DNA from: Pseudomonadota bacterium
Lineage (GTDB): Bacteria > Pseudomonadota > Gammaproteobacteria > Pseudomonadales > Pseudohongiellaceae
NCBI GenBank assembly: GCA_022563075.1
Contig: JADFOC010000233.1
Coordinates: 1 to 5,097, forward strand
DNA length: 5,097 nt
Direction: 5' to 3'
Position numbers and translations under genes: made by a program
The notes under the pieces: model-generated
Database searches by the model: none
What the model was told of the DNA's origin: nothing
The model's input: the letters and a program-made list of their open reading frames with translations, nothing else
In this document: positions 1 to 5,097 of the stretch, piece after piece
Position numbering within the stretch: position 1 is the first letter of the stretch
Layout: each line of letters opens with the position of its first letter

Positions 1-1
1 C

Positions 2-265
2 AAGGTGATAGGTGGCGCATTAAAAAAGGATGCACAGAATGCACCCAAGAAAGGAGATGTCATTGAATATGAAGTAGATTTTCGACGTATACTCAGGGTT
101 TCCAAAGGTGACGATGTAGTTTCTGGACAATTGATGACTGACGGCTCGGCGTATCTTCCTGATATGTTCAAGTATGGCACAAAAGAACAGACACAGCACT
201 ATATTATTTCTGAAATCAACAAGATTTATGAGTTGCAGGGTGTGACCATTTCTCGAAAGCACATT
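2..265 (+). CDS. rpoC: RNA polymerase beta' subunit, C-terminal fragment (partial, chimeric 3' end)
   Basis: This is about 88 codons, open at the left edge; the first GTG (position 5) is an internal valine, not a start. The translation carries the conserved C-terminal signature of bacterial RpoC: a G-D-x-V-x-x-G segment followed by L-M-T-D-G (codons for TDG near 137-145), then Q-x-Y-I-I-S-E-I-N-K-I-Y-E-L-Q-G-V and I-S-R-K-H-I at 248-265. RpoC normally continues E-V-I-V-R-Q-M after K-H-I. Here the next codons give W-R-F-G and similarity ends, so the fragment lacks the final RpoC segment and has no proper stop. The reading frame stays open to 727, but beyond 265 the coding signal lies in another frame. 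The wording of the motif (K-I-Y-E-L-Q-G-V-T-I-S-R-K-H-I) recalls candidate-phyla (Parcubacteria-like) RpoC more than gammaproteobacterial RpoC; that lineage call is from memory. The family call is secure. Whether this is a genomic remnant or an assembly artefact is not resolved. Confidence 0.85.
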
Positions 266-266
266 T

Positions 267-1034
267 GGCGCTTCGGAAGCAGAATTATCCCGACTCGGGA
301 CCGCCTTGTTTGGGGAACATGCAGCTGCTTATTCACAGGAATACGTAACCCTATTCATGGCAACGGGATTGCTGGCGATTCTGTTGGCGAATATGTTCAA
401 CGGCATTGGTGGCCCCTATCTTTGGGTGCTTATCTATGGTTTCTTTCGAAAACAAATCCGACTCACTCGACACGTTGCCGTACCTGTAATTATTTACTTA
501 CTGGTGAATGCGATAATTCTTTTCGGATTCTTATATGTTACCCGCTATTTGACCAGCCGCTACGCCTTGCTTTTTTGTCTGCTTCTGGTGATATTCGTAC
601 CGCTAATTCTCGCTCGTCTGTGGCAAGGTGCCAAAGGAACTGGCCGACCACAGCTTACCACCTCACTGCTAGCCCTCTTCCTGGCCTATTGCGCTTTCGA
701 TTCCTACTTAAGCTTCGGTATTTCTAAAGATTATGTATTCGACTCGATTGAGTGGATTGCGGATAATTCGGACGAATCTAGAGGGCTGGTGACAAATAAT
801 CATGCCGTGGCTTATTTCAGTGGCAAGGTTGAGAACTACGATAAAACCTTAAGAAATTTGACGGAATACGAGATTTTTACGGCATCGCCGGATGACCTGG
901 TCGCGATCGAAATGCATTATGAAATGACGCAGCTGCTAAGCAGCAAATCAATTGCTAATTTGCTCGAACTACAAATCGTCTTTCCGGATACCGGTGATAA
1001 ACGCATCGCAATCTATCGCCGGGTGGCACCATAG
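267..1034 (+). CDS. Polytopic membrane protein, probable GT-C type glycosyltransferase, C-terminal part (5' truncated)
   Basis: The frame is open from 246, after a stop at 243-245, but sequence of this gene can only begin after the junction at about 265. That leaves about 255 residues ending at TAG 1032-1034. A TTG at 306 could be called as a start, but no ribosome binding site precedes it and the frame upstream of it (267-305) looks coding, so I read this as a gene without its 5' part. Hydrophobic segments lie at about 342-401, 408-446, 474-539, 561-623 and 666-722, the fourth preceded by S-R-Y. They are followed by a soluble tail of about 100 residues containing E-W-I-A-D-N, T-N-N-H-A-V-A-Y-F-S-G-K and a charged end. 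Several membrane spans plus a soluble C-terminal domain with a W-I-x-x-N...Y-x-S-G pattern is typical of inner-membrane GT-C enzymes (GT39/GT83-like) that use polyprenyl-phosphate sugars. The catalytic acidic loop expected near the N-terminus is not in the window, so the function is inferred. It converges on the LPS core operon, which suggests a surface-glycan role. Confidence 0.6.
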   Translation, partial: GASEAELSRLGTALFGEHAAAYSQEYVTLFMATGLLAILLANMFNGIGGPYLWVLIYGFFRKQIRLTRHVAVPVIIYLLVNAIILFGFLYVTRYLTSRYALLFCLLLVIFVPLILARLWQGAKGTGRPQLTTSLLALFLAYCAFDSYLSFGISKDYVFDSIEWIADNSDESRGLVTNNHAVAYFSGKVENYDKTLRNLTEYEIFTASPDDLVAIEMHYEMTQLLSSKSIANLLELQIVFPDTGDKRIAIYRRVAP

Positions 1035-1045
1035 CGAGCGCTACC
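1022..1045. repeat. Small inverted repeat spanning the convergent stop codons
   Basis: The plus-strand stop (1032-1034) and minus-strand stop (1041-1043) are 6 nt apart. They lie in TAGCG-AG-CGCTA at 1032-1043, a perfect 5-bp dyad that contains both stops. A larger pairing of 1022-1027 with 1040-1045 is also possible and includes one G-U pair. No T run follows on either strand, so this is not a convincing intrinsic terminator. It may simply reflect the mirrored TAG codons. Confidence 0.3.
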
Positions 1046-2789
1046 AGGCATCAGGTACGTCACGCTTGGTGACCAGTAAGTTTTCCAAGATCATATAGCT
1101 CAGATCGGTACCCATAAACATATTGATGGCATCATCCGGTGAGCAAACCAGCGCTTCACCTGGTCTGCTCAGCGTCGTGTTAATAAGCAAACCATGACCC
1201 GTTTTTCGCTGAAAGCAACAAAGCAGTCGATGAAAGTCGGGATTGGCAGCAGCGTAGACTATCTGAGCGCGGGTACTACCGTCGGTAGAAATAACCGCGG
1301 GATATTTTTCCTGCCCCTGTTTACTCACACTGACACTGAGGCACATGTACTGATCCCTGATATCATCTTCCAAAAATTCGTCTGCTGCTGAGTCCAGGAC
1401 GCTTGGCGAGAAGGGTCGCCAGTGTTCTCTGAATTTGACCTGGTGATTGATAGCATCGGTTATCCCTTCCTTGCTTGGATTAGCCAGCAGGCTCCGGTTC
1501 CCTAGAGCTCTTGCACCAAATTCCAAACGGCCCCGAAACCAGGCTACCAGTTCGCCCTTGGCGAGAAGCTCGGCAGCTACGTCATAAACATCATCAAGCA
1601 TTTCCCATTGAGGTTTTTCTAGATGCCTCACACAAGCCTCTATGCACTGCGAACTGCTGTAGGCTGGACCGAGAAACATGTGCTTTATCGGTTTGATCCG
1701 GATACCTGCCTGCCGAATCGCATATGATGCCGCACCGATTGCGGTACCCGAATCGCTGCAGGCGGGATGAACGATGAGTTTCTTAACCTGTGGTAAGGAG
1801 GAGAGTCGTTGGTTGAGTCTGATATTCATGGCACCGGTGCCGGCGATGGCGAGTCGCCCGGTCTCTTGCAGAATACCTGACAGGTAGTGGATTATCAGCC
1901 CTACGGCGATGTCTTCGTACAATTTCTGAATGGCGGCGGCGTAGTGAACATGGGGGTCCTCTACCAGATTGCCAACTCTGCGCGGCCCGAGCATGTCCAC
2001 CAGCTTTTGACTGAAATAATGGCCTCTGGATTTATCCTTGTAACGCCGCATGCCAATGGTACTTATGAGTTTATTGTTTACCTTAAATTGTTTGCCAGTG
2101 AAATGGGCAAGTGGTGATAGGTCATACTTCATTGCATTACCATACGGCGCTATTCCCATCACCTTGAATTCACCATCCAGTATTTCAAACCCAAGGTAAT
2201 CAGTCAGTGCGGCATACATTCCACAAAGTGAATCAGGATTATAGAATTCCTTGATCTTGACTATCTTGCCGTCTTCACCGTAACCGAGGAACATGTTGGA
2301 ATATTCCCCCTTGGAATCGATGCAGAATATCGCTGTCTTCTGTTTCGATTCATTGAGATGGTAGCAGCTACTGGCATGAGCTAACTGATGTTCTACGGGA
2401 ACTATCTTGGTGGTGGAGAGCGGAATATGAAGTCTTTCGAGTAGCCCCTTCAATTCTCTAATATATCTGCGGTAGCGCCGATTACCGTTGAACAGGCTAT
2501 CTATACTCCGATCCGGTGCGTACCAATGACGATAGGCGTAATGCCATCGAGCCTTGCTAAACAAGGAAGTTGGCGCGTAGGATATTGCTACTTGATTAAT
2601 GTGCGATACTTTTACTCCGGCGATTTGCATACATTGTCTGGCGGAGACGTAAGGCATTTCCCCTTTTGCATGTCGACGACGCACAAACCTTTCTTCTTCA
2701 ACGGCTGCCACGAGTTCACCGTCGATGAATAAAGCCGCGGCAGGATCATGCCCGACTGCTCCAGAGAGTCCCAGTGTTATGGTTGCCAT
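1041..2789 (-). CDS. wapO: NodU/CmcH-family carbamoyltransferase of LPS core (PA5005/WapO-like)
   Basis: This 582-residue protein has the usual length for O-carbamoyltransferases that move carbamoyl from carbamoyl phosphate, through a carbamoyl-adenylate, to a sugar hydroxyl. Visible motifs, in order: S-G-A-V-G-H-D at 9-15; V-E-E-E-R-F at 30-35; E-H-Q-L-A-H at 133-138, with the H-xxx-H metal pair H134/H138; I-D-S-K-G-E at 157-162 with D158; A-G-T-G-A-M-N at 316-322; P-A-C-S-D-S-G-T-A-I-G-A-A at 342-354; G-R-L-E-F-G-A-R-A-L-G-N-R-S at 420-433; R-E-H-W-R-P-F-S-P at 454-462; S-T-D-G-S-T-R-A-Q at 501-509; L-I-N-T-T-L-S-R-P-G-E at 535-545. The block A-R-W-H-Y-A...W-Y-A-P-D-R...G-N-R-R-Y near 80-106 matches my recollection of Pseudomonas PA5005, linked to the 7-O-carbamoyl heptose of that core. 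The acceptor here is inferred from that match and from neighbouring waaP. Its ATG lies 4 nt after the upstream kinase stop, without a strong Shine-Dalgarno sequence, so translational coupling is likely. Symbol wapO is by analogy. Confidence 0.9.
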   Translation of the reverse strand: MATITLGLSGAVGHDPAAALFIDGELVAAVEEERFVRRRHAKGEMPYVSARQCMQIAGVKVSHINQVAISYAPTSLFSKARWHYAYRHWYAPDRSIDSLFNGNRRYRRYIRELKGLLERLHIPLSTTKIVPVEHQLAHASSCYHLNESKQKTAIFCIDSKGEYSNMFLGYGEDGKIVKIKEFYNPDSLCGMYAALTDYLGFEILDGEFKVMGIAPYGNAMKYDLSPLAHFTGKQFKVNNKLISTIGMRRYKDKSRGHYFSQKLVDMLGPRRVGNLVEDPHVHYAAAIQKLYEDIAVGLIIHYLSGILQETGRLAIAGTGAMNIRLNQRLSSLPQVKKLIVHPACSDSGTAIGAASYAIRQAGIRIKPIKHMFLGPAYSSSQCIEACVRHLEKPQWEMLDDVYDVAAELLAKGELVAWFRGRLEFGARALGNRSLLANPSKEGITDAINHQVKFREHWRPFSPSVLDSAADEFLEDDIRDQYMCLSVSVSKQGQEKYPAVISTDGSTRAQIVYAAANPDFHRLLCCFQRKTGHGLLINTTLSRPGEALVCSPDDAINMFMGTDLSYMILENLLVTKRDVPDAW

Positions 2790-2793
2790 TGTC

Positions 2794-4251
2794 TTAGCCG
2801 GTCTGAATCGCTTCTATTTCTCTAATCATGCCGTTAATCGGAGATTCAAACGTGGTCCCCTCCCAGTTTTTGCGAAATCGAGTCAGGTCTTTCGAGATTT
2901 TTGCACTGTAAATTCTTGCTAATTTGTGCCGTCGCATGGCGTCAAGATCCAGCACATACAGACACTTGTCTTTGAATATAAAATTTGTGGCTTTCATGTC
3001 GCCGTGGCTTATTCGATATTCGTTCATCACCTTGAACAGACCTCCGAACGCTGTGGCTAACTCATCGGCAACATCTTCCAATGAATTATCTTTTTCCATG
3101 CTTACGGTCAAGTTATCGGCCGCTATTTTTTCACACAGGAAGTAGGCTCTTCTTCTGAATAACCATAGTACTCGCTCCTCCATAAACAAGTACGGATGCG
3201 GAATTGTTATGCCCAGCATTTCCAAGATCGATGCATTTCGCCAGGAATGGTGAGCACGACTCGGACGAAACATTCGAGTCAGCCCATGCAGGAAGTTCTT
3301 GATATTGTAACGCTTTACTACATAGGTTCGATCTCCAATTGTGACTTCGGCCACGGTGGACGAGTTGCCCTCTTTGAGCATTTTCCCATTGTCAATAAAG
3401 CTATCTGGGTCCTCGATGAATTTCTCCAAATCGCTGGAATGAATAGCCCGATCATAAACCAAAAACTTGGTCGCATCATGCTCGCAGCGATGAGCAGAAG
3501 TAGAGCGAAATAACTTGCGCTCATAATTGGAAAGTCTTTGTTCACGCGCTTTTTTAATACGCGATGCAAACTGGGAGAGTTCCGATGCGGATAGGTCAGC
3601 AGTTTGTTCTTGGTAGCTCTGCAGCAGCGCAGGTACCCGAGATTCTATTGCCACGGGAAACTGGGCGAAGAACATGGCCAGATTTCCCAGGCGAATTTCA
3701 ACATCGAGCTTGTCGGCAGCAGAATAAATAGCACCGCCGTCCAGCAAATACACCCTGCCTTGCGAGAGCATGAAGTTGCCGAGGTGGATATCTCGTTGCC
3801 ACAGTCCTGACTGATGACATCTGGCAATATTTTGAATCGCCATCTCCAAAATGTCGTCCTTTTCATGTTCACTGCGCGCTTCATCAAACAGTGAACCCAG
3901 GCTCGCTCCCTGTTGCAGATACTCGATGATCAGAACGGCTCCCATGTTATCTGCGGTGGTAGTCTGATGAAGGATTTTGGGGGTACGTATAGAAGACTGG
4001 GTGAGCAAATTGATGCCTTTTAAATCTCGCAATAAATTGCGTTTCCAATGGCCGGGTTGAAAAAATATCTTCACTATTACCTGTTTATGTTTCCAGCGTG
4101 TTACGGCGATTATGCGCTTACCAGGTACGATTCGCAGAATCGTTTCGATGGTAAGATCCAACTGCCTGTGCTCTTGGGATAACAACAGATGAAATGGGGT
4201 CGGTATGTGCCGTCCCATTCTAATCAATTCGGTGCAACTAAGGGTATTCAT
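2794..4251 (-). CDS. Two-domain LPS core kinase-like protein (PA5006-like)
   Basis: This 485-residue protein carries two kinase folds of the RfaP/Kdo-kinase/InaA type in tandem. Domain 1 (about 35-205) has an ATP-binding lysine K61 in V-I-V-K, a hinge-like I-I-E-Y-L at 108-112, a catalytic loop W-Q-R-D-I-H-L-G-N at 151-159 (D154, N159) and a metal-binding L-L-D-G-G at 169-173 (D171). A charged linker follows (about 206-285). Domain 2 (about 285-485) has a glycine-containing loop E-G-N-S-S-T-V at 294-300, K313 in Y-V-V-K, hinge E374, a catalytic loop S-H-G-D-M-K-A-T-N-F at 415-424 (D418, N423) and L-D-L-D at 434-437 (D435). Both domains keep the residues needed for phosphotransfer. The gene sits directly between waaP and the carbamoyltransferase; in Pseudomonas a kinase-like protein of about this size holds the place next to PA5005. 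It is therefore probably a cytoplasmic kinase for inner-core heptose; the exact phosphorylation site(s) cannot be read from sequence. It starts at ATG 4251, 5 nt after the waaP stop, with only a weak GAG upstream. An in-frame ATG at codon 12 is an alternative start. Confidence 0.85.
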   Translation of the reverse strand: MNTLSCTELIRMGRHIPTPFHLLLSQEHRQLDLTIETILRIVPGKRIIAVTRWKHKQVIVKIFFQPGHWKRNLLRDLKGINLLTQSSIRTPKILHQTTTADNMGAVLIIEYLQQGASLGSLFDEARSEHEKDDILEMAIQNIARCHQSGLWQRDIHLGNFMLSQGRVYLLDGGAIYSAADKLDVEIRLGNLAMFFAQFPVAIESRVPALLQSYQEQTADLSASELSQFASRIKKAREQRLSNYERKLFRSTSAHRCEHDATKFLVYDRAIHSSDLEKFIEDPDSFIDNGKMLKEGNSSTVAEVTIGDRTYVVKRYNIKNFLHGLTRMFRPSRAHHSWRNASILEMLGITIPHPYLFMEERVLWLFRRRAYFLCEKIAADNLTVSMEKDNSLEDVADELATAFGGLFKVMNEYRISHGDMKATNFIFKDKCLYVLDLDAMRRHKLARIYSAKISKDLTRFRKNWEGTTFESPINGMIREIEAIQTG

Positions 4252-4256
4252 AGAAA

Positions 4257-5060
4257 TTAACTCGATGGCCCATGTTTAACGTACATAGCCAGGGCTCTGT
4301 TTTCTACCGCTAGCCAAAAATCCCGCCTGATGGTCAGACTATGGCGCAGCTCTTCCTGGTCATAACACTTGATGAATCGTAGGAGATCACGGCGCGTTAA
4401 TCCTATATCCATGGCTGAAAAATATAACCCAGCAATGTCTTTGATGATCCATCGAATACCTAGTTTCCCCTTAATCAATGCTCTATGTAGATCGATCAAT
4501 GACAGTTTCGGTGTTTCGATAGCGCCCTGAGCATCTTTGTGCAGCAGGAAATGACAAAGATAAAAATCTCGATGGCAGATCCCGTTGTGGTGCAGGACTC
4601 GACCAATATGTGCTGTTTTTTCTATCAGCATCTTCTTAACTGGAAATCCAGGTGGGTTCAGGTCCCAGTCCTGGCAGAAGTCCTCCAGACTCACGGTATT
4701 AATCAGCTCTTCAGTGACAATAAACGACACTCTGGTGGCAGGATTCCAACCCCGATTGCCGTAAGCAACGGAGTTTAATGTAGCGATGCCCAGCTCCTGT
4801 AACTTGTTAACGGCTCGCCACTCGTTCTCTGCCCCCAGGATCGGCATTCGCAGCAGCAGTAAGTTCTTAACAATCTCGCCCCAACCCACTCCAGAATGTA
4901 GCTTAACAAAGTAACTTTTGCCGTTTATACGAAATTGAATCGTTTTCCTGTTCTTGACTTGTCGATAGATGTTTCCTTCCACAGCCTGCAATATCTTGAA
5001 CGGATCGCCCCCTTCCCAGATACGTTCAAATTCTTCACTTAAAATTAATTGCCTACCCAT
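4257..5060 (-). CDS. waaP: Lipopolysaccharide core heptose(I) kinase WaaP/RfaP
   Basis: WaaP phosphorylates O4 of heptose I in the LPS inner core, at the cytoplasmic face of the inner membrane. This is a modification central to outer-membrane integrity, and the gene is essential in P. aeruginosa. From the ATG at 5060 the product is 267 residues, the normal family length. Motifs: the N-terminal F-x-R-I-W-E-G-G-D-P-F block at 11-21; the ATP-binding lysine K53 in Y-F-V-K-L-H; G-V-G-W-G-E-I-V-K-N-L at 57-67; helix C glutamate in G-A-E-N-E-W at 76-81; hinge I-V-T-E-E-L at 114-119; catalytic loop C-H-R-D-F-Y-L-C-H-F-L-L-H at 162-174 with D165; metal-binding D190 in L-I-D-L-H-R; and Y-F-S-A-M-D-I-G-L-T-R-R-D at 213-225. 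These closely follow P. aeruginosa WaaP as I remember it. A GTG at 5075 would add five residues (M-H-S-E-F). I prefer the ATG because the homologue begins at that point and the ATG overlaps the preceding stop codon in ATGGGTAG, a coupling arrangement. Neither start has a good Shine-Dalgarno sequence. Confidence 0.95.
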   Translation of the reverse strand: MGRQLILSEEFERIWEGGDPFKILQAVEGNIYRQVKNRKTIQFRINGKSYFVKLHSGVGWGEIVKNLLLLRMPILGAENEWRAVNKLQELGIATLNSVAYGNRGWNPATRVSFIVTEELINTVSLEDFCQDWDLNPPGFPVKKMLIEKTAHIGRVLHHNGICHRDFYLCHFLLHKDAQGAIETPKLSLIDLHRALIKGKLGIRWIIKDIAGLYFSAMDIGLTRRDLLRFIKCYDQEELRHSLTIRRDFWLAVENRALAMYVKHGPSS

Positions 5061-5097
5061 GAATTCGCTGTGCACTCAATTGCTCGATAAGATCGGT
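5053..5097 (-). CDS. waaG: C-terminal end of upstream gene, probably LPS glucosyltransferase WaaG (partial)
   Basis: Reading leftwards from the window edge in the frame starting at 5097 gives 14 codons (T-D-L-I-E-Q-L-S-A-Q-R-I-H-G) and a TAG at 5055-5053. The stop overlaps the waaP ATG by 8 nt. An amphipathic, charged tail with D-L-I-E fits the C-terminal helix of GT4 glycosyltransferases such as WaaG, and waaG directly precedes waaP in Pseudomonas and many other gammaproteobacteria. WaaG adds the first outer-core hexose to heptose II. Fourteen residues cannot prove the family; the call rests mainly on gene order. Confidence 0.5.
   Translation of the reverse strand, partial: TDLIEQLSAQRIHG

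Noticed and set aside
20..262. Minus-strand 80-codon open frame
   Set aside because: Lies entirely antisense to the well-supported RpoC fragment and has no recognisable motif.
5..727. A single 240-residue plus-strand protein
   Set aside because: Only the first ~87 codons are RpoC-like. After 265 the translation is low-quality sequence, out of frame with the membrane protein that occupies 267-1034. It is a fusion of a real fragment with a shadow frame.
1887..2117. Plus-strand 76-codon open frame and several similar ones (1194-1391, 1511-1696, 2526-2732)
   Set aside because: All are antisense to the carbamoyltransferase, whose motifs run unbroken through these stretches.
2725..2922. Plus-strand open frame crossing the kinase/carbamoyltransferase boundary
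   Set aside because: Runs antisense over the end of one gene and the start of another; no ribosome binding site or motif.
3196..3887. Open frames opposite or overlapping the two-domain kinase (3196-3513, 3318-3569, 3604-3810, 3645-3887)
   Set aside because: They are shadows of a continuous 485-residue kinase-like protein and show Arg/Ser/Pro/Cys-rich, motif-free translations.
2794..4251. Two separate kinase genes fused by a lost stop codon or frameshift
   Set aside because: The linker is continuous and charged, both halves are intact, and a two-domain protein of about this size occurs at the same place in Pseudomonas, so it looks like the native architecture.
4539..4778. Plus-strand 79-codon open frame
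   Set aside because: Antisense to the conserved catalytic part of WaaP, with no independent support.

Overview
The right 4.8 kb reads as part of a gammaproteobacterial lipopolysaccharide (LPS) core-assembly locus. The nearest layout I know is the Pseudomonas waaG-waaP-kinase-carbamoyltransferase block (PA5010 to PA5005), recalled from memory and not aligned. The leftmost ~265 bases do not belong to that theme. They encode the C-terminal part of an RNA polymerase beta' subunit (RpoC) that breaks off in mid-motif, so the left end looks like a chimeric junction.

Layout, left to right. (1) 2-265, plus strand: RpoC fragment, open at the window edge and ending abruptly just before the usual E-V-I-x-R-Q-M continuation. 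(2) ~267-1034, plus strand: C-terminal ~255 residues of a polytopic membrane protein with a soluble tail, probably a GT-C type glycosyltransferase, whose 5' part is missing at the junction. (3) 1041-2789, minus strand: full-length NodU/CmcH-type carbamoyltransferase, PA5005-like. (4) 2794-4251, minus strand: a protein with two kinase-like domains, PA5006-like. (5) 4257-5060, minus strand: WaaP, the LPS core heptose I kinase. (6) 5053-5097, minus strand: last 14 codons of an upstream gene, probably waaG.

The four minus-strand genes are packed like one operon: waaG and waaP overlap by 8 nt, and the next two gaps are 5 and 4 nt. They are transcribed right to left, and their promoter lies beyond the right edge. 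They would act together at the cytoplasmic side of the inner membrane on the lipid A-core acceptor: WaaG adds the first outer-core hexose, WaaP phosphorylates heptose I, the two-domain kinase probably phosphorylates further core heptose positions, and the carbamoyltransferase probably carbamoylates a core heptose. The membrane protein converges on the operon, with 6 nt between stop codons, and may belong to the same surface-glycan programme.

No RNA gene, CRISPR array, insertion sequence or long repeat was seen. No stretch over 300 bases lacks a gene. I see no new biological system. The points worth a second look are the RpoC/glycosyltransferase junction, the compact kinase set with a double kinase, and unusual residues in the carbamoyltransferase motifs.
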